NCBI RefSeq assembly: GCF_000226315.1
Contig: NC_016026.1
Location: 1,798,001 to 1,862,000 of the forward strand
Length of the DNA: 64,000 nt
Reading direction: 5' to 3'
DNA from: Micavibrio aeruginosavorus ARL-13
GTDB lineage: Bacteria > Pseudomonadota > Alphaproteobacteria > Micavibrionales > Micavibrionaceae
A model generated the notes under the pieces. That model had not been told where the DNA came from and made no database searches. It worked only from the letters and a program-made list of their open reading frames with translations. Every line of letters starts with the position of its first letter. The stretch's first letter is position 1. The position numbers and the translations under genes were made by a program. Below are positions 1 to 8,800 of the stretch, one piece after another.

Positions 1-1269
1 CATTTCCGATACCATACGCGCATCGCCATTATCATGCGGCAACACACCCAACGAGTCGGCCAGATAGGTTTTGAACGACGCCGCAGCCTGCGACAGTACA
101 ACGCGGTCCTGCGGGCGTTTCGGGCCAGCGATGGACGGTTCAATCGCGCCCAGATCTAATTCCAGCGTATCGGTGAACACCGGCTCCGGCGACGATTCAT
201 CGCGCCACATGCCTTGGGCCTTCGCATATTCTTCGACCAGTTTCGCACGGTGCGGATCGCGGCCCGTGAAGGTCAAATACCGAATGGTTTCACGGTCAAT
301 CGGGAAGAAGCCGCATGTCGCGCCATATTCCGGTGCCATGTTGCCAATCGTCGCGCGGTCGGCCAGCGACATGTTGTCCAGACCCGGGCCATAAAATTCA
401 ACGAACTTGTTCACCACGCCTTTTTTACGCAACATCTCGGTCACGGTCAGAACCAGATCGGTTGCCGTCGTGCCCTCTTTCATCTTGCCGGTGATTTTGA
501 AACCGATGACTTGCGGGATCAACATGGATACCGGTTGACCCAGCATCGCGGCTTCGGCTTCGATACCGCCAACACCCCAACCCAGAACGGCCAGACCGTT
601 CACCATTGTGGTGTGCGAATCCGTGCCCACCAGCGTATCCGGATACGCTACATTGCTGCCGCGCTCCTCATCCTTTTCCACCCAAACGGTTTGGGCCAGA
701 TATTCCAAATTCACCTGGTGGCAAATGCCGGTGCCCGGCGGTACAACGCGGAAATTGCGGAAGGCTTGTTGGCCCCAGCGCAAGAAGGCATAACGTTCGC
801 CGTTGCGTTCAAATTCGCGGTCCACGTTGGTTTGGAACGCGGCCCCATTACCGAACGCATCCACCATCACCGAGTGGTCGATAACCAGATCAACAGCGGT
901 CAGCGGGTTAATCTTCTGTGCGTTGCCGCCCAGTGCTTTCATCGCTTCGCGCATCGCGGCCAGATCGACCACGGCGGGAACGCCGGTAAAATCCTGCATC
1001 AACACGCGGGCCGGACGATAGGCGACTTCGTGTTCAGTCTTGCCCTTGTTCTCCAGCCATGCGTGACAGGCCTTCACATCATCAACCGTCACCGACACGC
1101 CATCTTCAAAACGCAGCAGGTTTTCCAGCAGCACTTTCATCGAGAACGGCAGACGCGACACATCACCGATCTGCTTCGCGGCATCTGGCAAACTGAAATA
1201 ATCATATGATTTGCCATCGACGGTCAGGCTTTTACGGGTTTTCAGGCTATCGTGTCCGGTGCGTGTCAT
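1..1269 (-). CDS. acnA: aconitate hydratase, 5' part (cut by window start)
   Basis: Aconitase A of the citric acid cycle, which isomerises citrate to isocitrate in the cytoplasm with a [4Fe-4S] cluster. The frame is open from an ATG at 1269 to the window edge, giving 423 N-terminal residues of a family usually near 900. The start reads [13 protein letters not shown], as in alphaproteobacterial AcnA. The substrate-site motif [13 protein letters not shown] lies near residue 215. The three cluster cysteines lie further on in this family, beyond the window. An AAGGA ribosome-binding site precedes the ATG. The gene is divergent from the ccm operon. Family assignment is firm; integrity of the missing half cannot be judged. 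Confidence 0.95.
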   Translation of the reverse strand, partial: MTRTGHDSLKTRKSLTVDGKSYDYFSLPDAAKQIGDVSRLPFSMKVLLENLLRFEDGVSVTVDDVKACHAWLENKGKTEHEVAYRPARVLMQDFTGVPAVVDLAAMREAMKALGGNAQKINPLTAVDLVIDHSVMVDAFGNGAAFQTNVDREFERNGERYAFLRWGQQAFRNFRVVPPGTGICHQVNLEYLAQTVWVEKDEERGSNVAYPDTLVGTDSHTTMVNGLAVLGWGVGGIEAEAAMLGQPVSMLIPQVIGFKITGKMKEGTTATDLVLTVTEMLRKKGVVNKFVEFYGPGLDNMSLADRATIGNMAPEYGATCGFFPIDRETIRYLTFTGRDPHRAKLVEEYAKAQGMWRDESSPEPVFTDTLELDLGAIEPSIAGPKRPQDRVVLSQAAASFKTYLADSLGVLPHDNGDARMVSEM

Positions 1270-1722
1270 GGATGAAATCCTTGGTCGTAGAGTGAGGTGG
1301 TTGAAAATTCGACAGGTGAATTGTGCAGATAACTTAGCATGCTGGCGCAAAAATCAAAGTGTTCCACCCACATGCGGATGCAGTTGAGAACGTTTTGCAA
1401 ACTTTGCGCGCAAGGGAGTGTAGGACGGGATGTTTAATGGAGCGTTAAGTCGCCCCGATTTACGAAAACACCCTATATCATCCCGAACGCATAGGGGATG
1501 ACACAATTGCCCCACCCGCCTGGGCCACCACCAAAACTGTTAAAAATCAAAACCCTGTTCCAAACCGCTTAACAAAACCCTAACAAAAAACCGCAGAAAT
1601 CCGCCAATTTTTGCCTTATTCTTTGGTCTACGCCCCTTAATTTGGCCATATTTGGCCGTCAAGCTTGAAGGGTGAGAGTGAAGTTTTCCAGCTTCCTCCT
1701 TCGCAAATGGTTCCAGCTTCTT

Positions 1723-1759
1723 AAAAAATCCGTCGCCTTCCCCGGGCGGCGGATTTTTC
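1723..1759 (+). terminator. terminator-like hairpin upstream of ccmA
   Basis: Arms AAAAATCCG-T-CGCC and GGCG-G-CGGATTTTT (with one G-U wobble) flank a short loop and run into T-rich sequence on the plus strand; the minus strand also ends in a T-run. No annotated gene ends into it from either side. It may be a leader attenuator of the ccm operon or the end of a small RNA. Confidence 0.5.
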
Positions 1760-1778
1760 TTTTCCCGCACAGCGATAG

Positions 1779-1851
1779 CCGTCACCCCGGCGCAGGCCGG
1801 GGTCTTCATCCCTTATGGCCGGAAGATCCCGGCTTTCGCCGGGATGACGAG
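1779..1851. repeat. dispersed double-hairpin repeat, copy 1
   Basis: Two adjacent GC-rich palindromes (CCCCGGCGCAGGCCGGGG, then CCCGGCTTTCGCCGGG), bounded by GTCA and TGAC. Related elements lie at 3957-4027 and 37672-37732. This is the layout of a REP-like extragenic palindromic family. Confidence 0.7.
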
Positions 1852-1907
1852 GGAAAACAGGGTGCGCCCCCTTGTCCCCGGGGCACCCCCACGCTACAAC
1901 CTCCCCC

Positions 1908-2543
1908 ATGATGATATCCGCTGAAAATCTGGCGTTGCACCGGGGGTTAACTCCGGTCCTGCACGGCCTGTCCTTTGCCGTTCCGGCGGGGCAGTTGGCC
2001 GCGCTGACGGGTGCGAATGGCAGCGGAAAAACCACCCTGCTCCAGACCATTGCCGGACTGATCACGCCGGATGCGGGCCGGATCCTGTTCGATGGGATTG
2101 AACTGGACCCCGAAGACCGCGCCCCGCTGATCCATTGGATCGCACCGGATAACCCGTTCAAGCTCGCGTTGACCGTTGCCGAAAACCTGACCTTCTGGGC
2201 CGCCATGATGGGCGTGCGCGCCGATGGCGACATGATCGCCACCGCCCTGCACCGGATGGAAGTTGCGCATCTGGCCAACCGCATCGTCGGCACGCTGTCC
2301 ACCGGGCAACGCCGTCGTACGGCCTTGTGCCGTTTGTTTCTGGCGCCACGTCCGATCTGGTTGCTGGATGAACCGGCGCTAGCGTTGGACGATCATGCGG
2401 CGGACGAATTGATCGCCCTCACGCACGCGCATTGTGGCGATGGCGGATGCGCGATTGTCGCCACGCACCGCCCGCCGCGATGGGGAACCAGCACGATCAT
2501 CCCGCTCTCCCCCGATTATCATTTGATGTCGGAGGTCGCGTAA
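1908..2543 (+). CDS. ccmA: heme/cytochrome c maturation ABC transporter ATPase CcmA
   Basis: ATPase subunit of the CcmABCD complex, which releases holo-CcmE from CcmC at the cytoplasmic membrane. The 211-residue protein has a Walker A motif GANGSGKTT (residues 35-43), signature LSTGQ (130-134), Walker B WLLDEP (151-156) and switch His187. Length fits the family. The ATG at 1908 is preferred over a TTG 36 bases upstream because the family starts close to this point. It opens the ccm operon and is followed by ccmB after three bases. Confidence 0.95.
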   Translation: MMISAENLALHRGLTPVLHGLSFAVPAGQLAALTGANGSGKTTLLQTIAGLITPDAGRILFDGIELDPEDRAPLIHWIAPDNPFKLALTVAENLTFWAAMMGVRADGDMIATALHRMEVAHLANRIVGTLSTGQRRRTALCRLFLAPRPIWLLDEPALALDDHAADELIALTHAHCGDGGCAIVATHRPPRWGTSTIIPLSPDYHLMSEVA

Positions 2544-2546
2544 ATC

Positions 2547-3212
2547 ATGTTGCCCCTGACCGCCACAATCAAACGTGATTTAACGCTGGCCCGCCGCAAC
2601 CCGGCGCGGATGATTGCGGTGCCGACCTTCTTCATCCTGCTGGTGACGATTTTTCCGCTGGCCCTCGGCCCCGATCCCGATTTATTGACCCGCATTGCGC
2701 CCGGCGTGTTGATGGCGGCCGCCCTCATGGCCACGCTGATCCATCTCGATCGCCTGTTCCGCGATGATGCCGAGGATGGCACGCTCGATGCTGTGATTCT
2801 TTCCCCCGCACCGCTCTCGCTCTACACCGCCGGTCGGATTGTGGCACATTGGATCGTCACGGGCTTGCCGCTGCTGTTCCTCTGTCCCCTTATGGCGATG
2901 ATTTTGAATGCGCCGTTGCCGTTCGTTGACTCTGTTCTCGGCGTCCTCCTGCCCGCGACATTACTGCTGACCTTCATCGGGGCGGCGGTTCAGGGGTTAA
3001 GTCTGGGCTCTGGCCTTGGCGGTGTGTTGTTGGCCGTGCTAGCTTTGCCGCTTTATATCCCTGTGCTGATTTTTTCCGGCGCGGCGTTGCATTTGCTGGC
3101 TACCGAAATGGATGCCACCATGCCGATGGCGATTTTATGGGCGTGCGTGGCGTTGGCCGCGCCGTTGACACCGCTGGTCACGGCGGCCACTTTGCGTATG
3201 GCGAGAGGATAA
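2547..3212 (+). CDS. ccmB: heme exporter subunit CcmB
   Basis: Membrane subunit partner of CcmA in cytochrome c maturation. The 221 residues begin with a cytoplasmic segment (IKRDLTLARRNPARM) typical of CcmB and then form about six hydrophobic membrane segments. The conserved middle region runs LDRLFRDDAEDGTLDAVILS. It starts three bases after the ccmA stop and ends four bases before ccmC, so the genes are co-transcribed. Assignment rests on family pattern plus context. Confidence 0.95.
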   Translation: MLPLTATIKRDLTLARRNPARMIAVPTFFILLVTIFPLALGPDPDLLTRIAPGVLMAAALMATLIHLDRLFRDDAEDGTLDAVILSPAPLSLYTAGRIVAHWIVTGLPLLFLCPLMAMILNAPLPFVDSVLGVLLPATLLLTFIGAAVQGLSLGSGLGGVLLAVLALPLYIPVLIFSGAALHLLATEMDATMPMAILWACVALAAPLTPLVTAATLRMARG

Positions 3213-3216
3213 GAGT

Positions 3217-3948
3217 ATGAAACTGGCCAACCCCACACGATTTAACCGCATCAGCCGCATCGTCACACCCTTGATGGCCCTGCTGTGCGTTGCCTTGCTG
3301 ATCCCGGGTCTGTACACCGCGTTGTATTCATCCCCACCGGATTATCAGCAACATGATTCCGTACGGATCATGTATGTGCACGTCCCCGCCGCATGGGTGG
3401 CGTTGATGGCGTATGCCAGTTTGGGCGTTGCGGGGATTGTCATGCTGGTGTGGAAACATATGCTGGCCGGATTGTGGATTCGCGCCGTCGCTCCCATCGG
3501 CATGGCGTTCACCGCCATCTGTCTGGTGTCGGGCAGTTTGTGGGGCATGCCCACATGGGGCACATGGTGGGTGTGGGATGCGCGGCTGACCTCCGTCCTC
3601 GTCCTGTTTTTCCTGTATGTCGGGATTTTCGCGCTCGATCTGGCCTATGACGACCGGGACAAGGGTTTGCACGCCTCCGCATGGCTGGCGGCGATTGGCC
3701 TGATCAACCTGCCGATCATTAAATTTTCGGTCGAATGGTGGAACACGCTGCACCAACCGGCCAGCATCACCAGCATCACGCGCATGGCTAACCCCGCAAT
3801 TGACCCCAGCATGATGACGCCGTTGTTCCTGATGGCGGGTGCGTTTACGGCGATGTTTATCGTCCTGGCGCTGGCGCGCCTGAACATTGTCATCGCGCAC
3901 CGGAAGATACGGATGAAAGCCCTGCGGATGCAGGCAGAATCGATATAA
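3217..3948 (+). CDS. ccmC: heme-handling membrane protein CcmC
   Basis: Integral membrane protein that loads heme onto the chaperone CcmE at the periplasmic face. The 243-residue protein has about six membrane segments and the tryptophan-rich heme-handling motif WGTWWVWD (residues 114-121). Histidines in YVHVPAAW (His55) and near HQPASIT match the two conserved axial ligands of the family. It follows ccmB after four bases. Behind it the operon is interrupted by a short intergenic stretch that carries a dispersed repeat before ccmD. Confidence 0.95.
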   Translation: MKLANPTRFNRISRIVTPLMALLCVALLIPGLYTALYSSPPDYQQHDSVRIMYVHVPAAWVALMAYASLGVAGIVMLVWKHMLAGLWIRAVAPIGMAFTAICLVSGSLWGMPTWGTWWVWDARLTSVLVLFFLYVGIFALDLAYDDRDKGLHASAWLAAIGLINLPIIKFSVEWWNTLHQPASITSITRMANPAIDPSMMTPLFLMAGAFTAMFIVLALARLNIVIAHRKIRMKALRMQAESI

Positions 3949-3956
3949 ACAACACC

Positions 3957-4027
3957 CGTCATACCGGCGCAGGCCGGTATCCATAGTATAGATCGGATGG
4001 ACCCCGACCTTCGCCGGGGGGACGACA
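3957..4027. repeat. dispersed double-hairpin repeat, copy 2, inside the ccm operon
   Basis: Two palindromes (ATACCGGCGCAGGCCGGTAT and CCCCGACCTTCGCCGGGG) in the same order as the copy at 1779-1851. It sits in the only real gap of the ccm operon, between ccmC and ccmD, so it is transcribed and could form RNA hairpins that affect processing or stability. Confidence 0.7.
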
Positions 4028-4039
4028 GGAGAAAGAAAG

Positions 4040-4189
4040 ATGGATTTCGAAACCTTTATCGCCATGAATGGTTACGGCCTCTATGTCTGGGGATCGTATG
4101 GTTTTGCCGCAATTGTCCTGAGCGTTCTGGTTATCGCCACCTATGTCCGCGCCCACGAAATCAAGAAAGATGACGAGAATGACGCGTAA
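4040..4189 (+). CDS. ccmD: heme exporter protein CcmD
   Basis: Small single-pass membrane protein of the CcmABCD complex, needed for release of holo-CcmE. The 49 residues read MDFETFIAMNGYGLYVWGSY, then a hydrophobic helix ending ATYVRAHEIKK; the tyrosine/tryptophan-rich start followed by one helix and a basic tail is diagnostic of CcmD. The ribosome-binding region is AGGAGAAAGAA. The 3' end overlaps the preferred ccmE start by 20 bases. Confidence 0.9.
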   Translation: MDFETFIAMNGYGLYVWGSYGFAAIVLSVLVIATYVRAHEIKKDDENDA

Positions 4190-4643
4190 ACACCGCCGTT
4201 TGGTGGCTCTGGTTCTTATTCTGCTGGGTGTGGCGGTCGCAACCGCATTGCTGCTGTTCGCCCTGCGCCAAAATGTCACCTATTTCATGAGCCCCACCGA
4301 TCTGGTCTCCACCAGTGCGCGGCCCCTGGCCGGTGGCCGTCCGATCCGCGTCGGCGGCATGGTTGTGTATGGCACCGTGAAACGTGAAGGCACCATCACC
4401 CGCTTCACCATCACCGATAATGAAAATAATGTCGTGATTGAATATGACGGAATCGTCCCCGATCTGTTCCGTGAAGGCCAAGGCATTATCGCCACCGGAA
4501 CGATCAATAACGACCATGTCTTTATCGCCACGCAATTGCTGGCCAAGCACGATGAAAATTATATGCCGCCGGAAGTGGCCAAGGCCATGAAACCGCATTT
4601 CGATGCCATTGAAGCCAAAAAACAAGAGGCCCCACAACAATGA
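4170..4643 (+). CDS. ccmE: periplasmic heme chaperone CcmE
   Basis: Membrane-anchored chaperone that binds heme covalently and carries it to the CcmF/CcmH lyase. With the ATG at 4170 it has 157 residues: a basic N terminus (MTRMTRKHRR), one membrane anchor (about 10-31) and a periplasmic OB-fold. The heme-binding motif LAKHDENYMPPEV gives the covalent ligand His127. A longer frame from 4143 would overlap ccmD by 47 bases and has an unusual N terminus; ATG 4179 is also possible. The stop overlaps the ccmF start (ATGA). Confidence 0.95.
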   Translation: MTRMTRKHRRLVALVLILLGVAVATALLLFALRQNVTYFMSPTDLVSTSARPLAGGRPIRVGGMVVYGTVKREGTITRFTITDNENNVVIEYDGIVPDLFREGQGIIATGTINNDHVFIATQLLAKHDENYMPPEVAKAMKPHFDAIEAKKQEAPQQ

Positions 4644-6553
4644 TTGCGGAACTCGGCCATTTTGCGTTGATCCTCGCTTTGTTCTGCGCCGCCCTGCAAA
4701 TGGCCGCGGGGTGGAAAGCGCGTAAAGACGGAATGGAGGCCTGGCTGGTCGTGGCCCGCCGCGCCGCTGTGTTCCAGTGCGCGACCATCACCGCCGCCTT
4801 TGCCGCACTCATCTATTCTTTCGTGGTGTCGGATTTTTCTCTCACTCTGGTCGTGAATAACAGCCACACGCTGAAACCCCTGCTCTATAAAATCGCGGGC
4901 ACATGGGGCAACCATGAAGGGTCGATGGTCCTGTGGGTGCTGATCCTTGCTTTGTTCGGCGCGTTATCCCTGCGCCAAGCCATGCCGGACGCCATGCGCG
5001 CCATGCTGTTGACCGTACAGGGAATGCAGGGGGTGGGCATTCTGGCCTTTATCCTGTTTACATCCAATCCGTTTACGCGCCTGAACCCCGCGCCCGCCGA
5101 CGGGATGGATTTGAACCCGTTGCTGCAGGACCCCGGCCTCGCCTTCCACCCGCCGCTGCTTTATCTGGGCTATGTCGGGTTTTCGATTGTGTTTTCCTTT
5201 GCGTGTGCGGGCCTTCTGACCAACGCGATCAACCGCGACTGGGCCGCCCTCGTCCGCCCGTGGGTTCTGGCCGCATGGTCGGGGTTGAGCGCGGGCATCG
5301 CGCTTGGGTCATGGTGGGCGTATTACGAACTGGGCTGGGGCGGGTTCTGGTTCTGGGACCCGGTGGAAAATGCATCGCTGATGCCGTGGCTGTGCGGCAC
5401 GGCATTGCTGCATTCCATCATCATCACGCGCCATCGCGGGGCGTTGCCGCGCTGGAGCGTTTTGCTGGCCCTGCTCGCCTACACCTTCTCCCTGCTCGGC
5501 ACGTTCCTGGTGCGCTCCGGCGTTTTAACATCGGTCCATGCCTTTGCCACCGATCCATCGCGCGGATTGTTTATCCTCGGCCTGTTGGCCGTGTTTGCGG
5601 GTGGCGGGTTCCTGCTCTACGGCCTGCGCGCCCCGGATTTGAAAAGCGATGCCGGGTTCAAACCGGTCAGCCGCGAAAGCGCATTGGTCCTCAACAACCT
5701 GATTTTAACGGCAATGGCGGCCACCATTCTGGTCGGTACGTTATACCCGCTGATCCTGTCCTCGCTGAATGCCGGGCAAATTTCTGTGGGCCCCCCGTTT
5801 TTTAATGCCACCATCCTGCCTTTGGCCGTGCCCTTGATCCTGCTGATGGGGGTTGGACCCTTTCTGGCGTGGAAGAAAGCCGACTTAACCGCTGTGCGCG
5901 GGCAATTGACCACGGCGGCCTTGATCACCGGAGCCATCGTTGGTTTAATCTTCGCGATTCAAACGGAAACATCTTTTATCGTCTTGGGTGGCTTTGCGCT
6001 TGGCCTGTGGGCCATCATCACCACGCTGGCCGACACATGGGCGCACCGGGCAAAACTCACCCTCTCGGGCTGGGGCATGCGGCTGGCTCATATCGGACTG
6101 GGCGTGGCCGTCATTGGTATTGTGGGTACCACGCTGTGGAAAATTGAAACGGCGCAGATTTTAAAACCGGGCGAACACCTGACCGCCGGACGCTGGACCA
6201 TCACGCTGGAGTCCGTGGATGCCGGGTTTGGCCCGAATTATTCCACCATCATGGCGCATGTCACGGCACGCACGGGCGATACCGCCATCAAGCTGTCGCC
6301 CGAACGACGCTATTACCCGGTCGGCGGCATGGCCACGACCGAGGCCGCCATCCACACATCCCTGCGCGATGATATTTACGTCGTACTGGGGCAACAGGAC
6401 ACGATGGACCAAACCGGTCCGGGGAATGGGTGGATCATCCGCGCCACCACCCACCCGTTGGTTGCCCTGATCTGGGGCGGTTTTGCCCTGATCGCTATGG
6501 GCGGAGTTTTCGCATTGTTCGGACAGCATCGAAAAGACAAAGGAGGATCATAA
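4640..6553 (+). CDS. ccmF: cytochrome c heme lyase subunit CcmF
   Basis: Large polytopic membrane protein that ligates heme to apocytochrome c together with CcmH (and CcmI where present). The 637 residues fit the family and include the tryptophan-rich motif WGGFWFWD (residues 233-240) followed by PVENASLMPWL, conserved histidines such as HEGSMVLW (about 93) and a periplasmic domain near the C terminus (about 510-600). Translationally coupled to ccmE by an ATGA overlap, and followed two bases later by ccmG. Confidence 0.97.
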   Translation: MIAELGHFALILALFCAALQMAAGWKARKDGMEAWLVVARRAAVFQCATITAAFAALIYSFVVSDFSLTLVVNNSHTLKPLLYKIAGTWGNHEGSMVLWVLILALFGALSLRQAMPDAMRAMLLTVQGMQGVGILAFILFTSNPFTRLNPAPADGMDLNPLLQDPGLAFHPPLLYLGYVGFSIVFSFACAGLLTNAINRDWAALVRPWVLAAWSGLSAGIALGSWWAYYELGWGGFWFWDPVENASLMPWLCGTALLHSIIITRHRGALPRWSVLLALLAYTFSLLGTFLVRSGVLTSVHAFATDPSRGLFILGLLAVFAGGGFLLYGLRAPDLKSDAGFKPVSRESALVLNNLILTAMAATILVGTLYPLILSSLNAGQISVGPPFFNATILPLAVPLILLMGVGPFLAWKKADLTAVRGQLTTAALITGAIVGLIFAIQTETSFIVLGGFALGLWAIITTLADTWAHRAKLTLSGWGMRLAHIGLGVAVIGIVGTTLWKIETAQILKPGEHLTAGRWTITLESVDAGFGPNYSTIMAHVTARTGDTAIKLSPERRYYPVGGMATTEAAIHTSLRDDIYVVLGQQDTMDQTGPGNGWIIRATTHPLVALIWGGFALIAMGGVFALFGQHRKDKGGS

Positions 6554-6555
6554 CC

Positions 6556-7104
6556 ATGGTAACAAACACGCAACGCCTATACTTCCTCCTGCCGCTCGTT
6601 TTGCTCGGCTTCCTGATTGCGCTGGCTGTTGTGCCGTTGTTAAAGGGCACTGATCCTTCCGTGTTGAACAGTCCCCTGATCGGCCAACAGGCCCCCGCCT
6701 ACACTGCCGACGGGTTTGACCCCGCGATTGTCGATACGGTTTTCCGCGGCCCCGGCCCGGTGCGCGTGGTGAATTTTTTCGCCAGCTGGTGCCCGCCCTG
6801 CGAAGCCGAACATCCTATGCTGAAAACCATGGCGACAATGGACAACGTCATGATTATCGGCATCAATGTTCGCGATTTACCGGAAAAGCGCGATGCGTTC
6901 CTCACACGGCTGGGGAACCCGTTTGACACCATTCTGAACGACCCCGATGGCGGCCTGTCCATCGCTTGGGGCACCAGCGGAACACCCGAAACCTTCATCA
7001 TTGATATGGACGGCATCATCCGCCACCGCATCACCGGGCCGATCCAACAAGCGGACATTGATGGCCTGGTCCTACCCTTGATCAAACAGGAAAACGCCCC
7101 ATGA
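6556..7104 (+). CDS. ccmG: thiol:disulfide interchange protein CcmG/DsbE
   Basis: Membrane-anchored periplasmic thioredoxin-like protein that keeps apocytochrome c cysteines reduced. The 182 residues comprise an N-terminal anchor (about 8-28) and a thioredoxin fold with WCPPC (Cys79, Cys82) inside FFASWCPPCEAEHP. The later segment GTSGTPETFIID carries the cis-proline loop of the family. A consensus AGGAGG at 6541-6546 fixes the ATG at 6556; upstream in-frame starts would lie inside ccmF. The stop overlaps the ccmH start. Confidence 0.96.
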   Translation: MVTNTQRLYFLLPLVLLGFLIALAVVPLLKGTDPSVLNSPLIGQQAPAYTADGFDPAIVDTVFRGPGPVRVVNFFASWCPPCEAEHPMLKTMATMDNVMIIGINVRDLPEKRDAFLTRLGNPFDTILNDPDGGLSIAWGTSGTPETFIIDMDGIIRHRITGPIQQADIDGLVLPLIKQENAP

Positions 7105-7502
7105 TCCGCGTTTTTCTCTTTCTTATTTTGCTGTCTGCGCCCGCATGGGCGATGCAGGACCCGCGCGAGGCTCTCGCCGACCCGACACAGGAACGTCGGG
7201 CGCAAGCGTTGTTCCATGATTTGCGGTGTGTCGTATGCCAGAATCAGACGATTGCGGAATCCGACGCCGCCATTGCCCGCGATATGCGCAAATTGGTCCG
7301 CGACCGCATTGAATCCGGCGCAACCGACAGCGATATTATCAACGAACTGCACCGTAATTATGGCGATTTTGTTTTGATGACACCGCCGTTGGATCCGCGC
7401 ACATGGATATTGTGGGGCATGCCGGTTCTGATTCTTGTTATCGGCGGCTTTGTTGCCGCGCGGTCGTTACGCCGCGCATCCACTATGGACGATCCATCAT
7501 GA
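7101..7502 (+). CDS. ccmH: cytochrome c maturation protein CcmH (CycL type)
   Basis: Periplasmic membrane-anchored thiol-redox subunit of the heme lyase. The 133 residues have a signal peptide (cleavage likely after AWA), the redox motif LRCVVCQNQ (Cys43, Cys46) and a C-terminal membrane segment (about 105-125). This is the short, CycL-like form; the TPR part is a separate gene next to it, as is usual in alphaproteobacteria. Both ends overlap neighbours by four bases. Confidence 0.96.
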   Translation: MIRVFLFLILLSAPAWAMQDPREALADPTQERRAQALFHDLRCVVCQNQTIAESDAAIARDMRKLVRDRIESGATDSDIINELHRNYGDFVLMTPPLDPRTWILWGMPVLILVIGGFVAARSLRRASTMDDPS

Positions 7503-8065
7503 TTTTGTTTGTTATCACCGCCATCGTCACCGCCATCATCATGGTTGCCCTGTCCGACCCACTGATGAAATCGGCCACCACATGGCAATCCGGTATTAAA
7601 TTGCTGATCACGGGCGCAATTTGCGTTCTGGCGCTATATTTGTTTTTGGGATCACCCGACACGCCATCCCGGGCCGCCGCGTTTGAAACGCCGGATAATC
7701 CGCGCGCGCAAATCCGCCTGAAACAACAGGAAGAACTGGTTTTATTGCAGGCTTTGTCGGGGGAGCCGGATAATACGGGCCTGTTGCTGCGCCTGGGTAC
7801 GATCCAGATTGAATCGGGACGGCCGCAGGATGCCATTCCCCATCTGACCCGCGCCAACGCGCTGCGCCCGGACAATGCGGACATTCAACTCGCACTGGCG
7901 GCGGCCTATTTCAGCAATGGCCTGAAAATAGCGGAAGAAAAAAAGGCCGGCGCGATGGACGCAGCGCGCAAGGAGATGGAAGCTGCCCTAAAATTCGCGC
8001 CCAAAGGCCACCCCATTCGCACCGATATTCAGCGCGCCATTTCCGCCACGGCATCCGGGCACTGA
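7499..8065 (+). CDS. CcmI/CycH-like TPR protein, short form
   Basis: Likely apocytochrome c chaperone of the heme lyase. The 188 residues contain two N-terminal membrane segments (about 2-20 and 32-52) and a region with TPR-like helices (LLLRLGTIQIESGRPQDAIP and following, about 95-150). Typical CcmI proteins are about 300-400 residues, so this one keeps the membrane part and one or two repeats only. The ATG overlaps the ccmH stop (ATGA). The last 37 bases overlap, tail to tail, the minus-strand gene ending at 8029. Assignment depends partly on context. Confidence 0.75.
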   Translation: MILFVITAIVTAIIMVALSDPLMKSATTWQSGIKLLITGAICVLALYLFLGSPDTPSRAAAFETPDNPRAQIRLKQQEELVLLQALSGEPDNTGLLLRLGTIQIESGRPQDAIPHLTRANALRPDNADIQLALAAAYFSNGLKIAEEKKAGAMDAARKEMEAALKFAPKGHPIRTDIQRAISATASGH

Positions 8066-8748
8066 CGCATCAATTCGGCGTAGGTTTGCGGGGAATCCAG
8101 CGCATTTTGCCGCGCCATGCGATCGGCATACATATCGCGTAAAATCTGTTCCGTCTGGTTGATGACCGCTTGTTGCATGCGGCTGCGCATCACCGTGACT
8201 TCGTTATCGGCGATTGGTGGGGATTGACGGTTGCCGTCCACTTCGAACACGAAATCAAACGCCCGGCCAATCTGCGCGGCATAGGCTTCAATCGCGGTGC
8301 GATCAATCGCAACGTGTTCCATTTCGTGGTCCCGAACGGCATTATAAACACACCCGCCCCGCGCGAAATCACGCGCAATGAAAATTGTCGGCTCCAGCGT
8401 CAGGATAATATTCACCTCCGAAAAATGCAGGCAACTTAATCCACCGGTTTCCGCTGGCTGCCAATCCATTTCAATGCTGTATTCAATTCCGATTGTCCCG
8501 CGCATAACACCGCCTGTTTTCGCGTGCGACATGTTGGTGGCCGATTTGGCTGTGTCTGTATCCAGCTCAAACGTTTCAAGCACATTCATCGGCAGGGAAT
8601 CGTCAATCTTGGTCGCCGCAGTCACCGCATAGACACTGACATTCGGAACAGGCGGAACGGGGCATCCGGGAACACTGCCCGTCGCCAACCACAACCCCGA
8701 GGCCATTAACCCGGCCTGTATTGATTCCAGCAACATTTCTGGACCCAT
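8029..8748 (-). CDS. putative exported zincin with HEMEH motif
   Basis: Function unknown. The 239-residue protein has a hydrophobic N-terminal stretch with a cysteine in SVPGCPVPP, which may be a signal or lipoprotein-like region. The central motif HEMEHVAID gives an HExxH zinc-binding signature (His141-His145) with Asp149 after it. It resembles DUF922-like predicted secreted proteases. Its neighbour at 8797-9564 is a paralogue with HELKHIEVD at the matching place. They are probably an operon, 48 bases apart. The start at 8748 is the first ATG; the true start could be a later methionine. Confidence 0.6.
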   Translation of the reverse strand: MGPEMLLESIQAGLMASGLWLATGSVPGCPVPPVPNVSVYAVTAATKIDDSLPMNVLETFELDTDTAKSATNMSHAKTGGVMRGTIGIEYSIEMDWQPAETGGLSCLHFSEVNIILTLEPTIFIARDFARGGCVYNAVRDHEMEHVAIDRTAIEAYAAQIGRAFDFVFEVDGNRQSPPIADNEVTVMRSRMQQAVINQTEQILRDMYADRMARQNALDSPQTYAELMRQCPDAVAEMAR

Positions 8749-8775
8749 TCTAAAATACGCCTTTTGAATATATCA

Positions 8776-8800
8776 GTAACTTATAATATAGATAAGTTAC
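8776..8800. repeat. perfect 9-base inverted repeat at a stop codon
   Basis: Arms GTAACTTAT and ATAAGTTAC with a 7-base loop, spanning the stop codon of the upstream minus-strand gene. AT-rich and without a clear T-run, so more likely a processing or pause hairpin or an operator than a strong terminator. Confidence 0.55.

Larger units (their letters stand above)
1270..1907. other. 638-base intergenic region between acnA and ccmA
   Basis: No convincing gene is present. The left part (about 1290-1370) should hold the acnA promoter, but no strong consensus is visible. The middle (1540-1660) is AT-rich compared with its surroundings. The right part holds a strong hairpin with a T-run (1723-1759) and a double-hairpin repeat (1779-1851). 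Short reading frames on both strands here have no recognisable products. Confidence 0.6.

Noticed and set aside
214-1209. 331-residue plus-strand frame
   Set aside because: Lies fully antisense to aconitase, whose motifs are clear in the other strand; the translation is His/Gly/Arg-rich with no family pattern.
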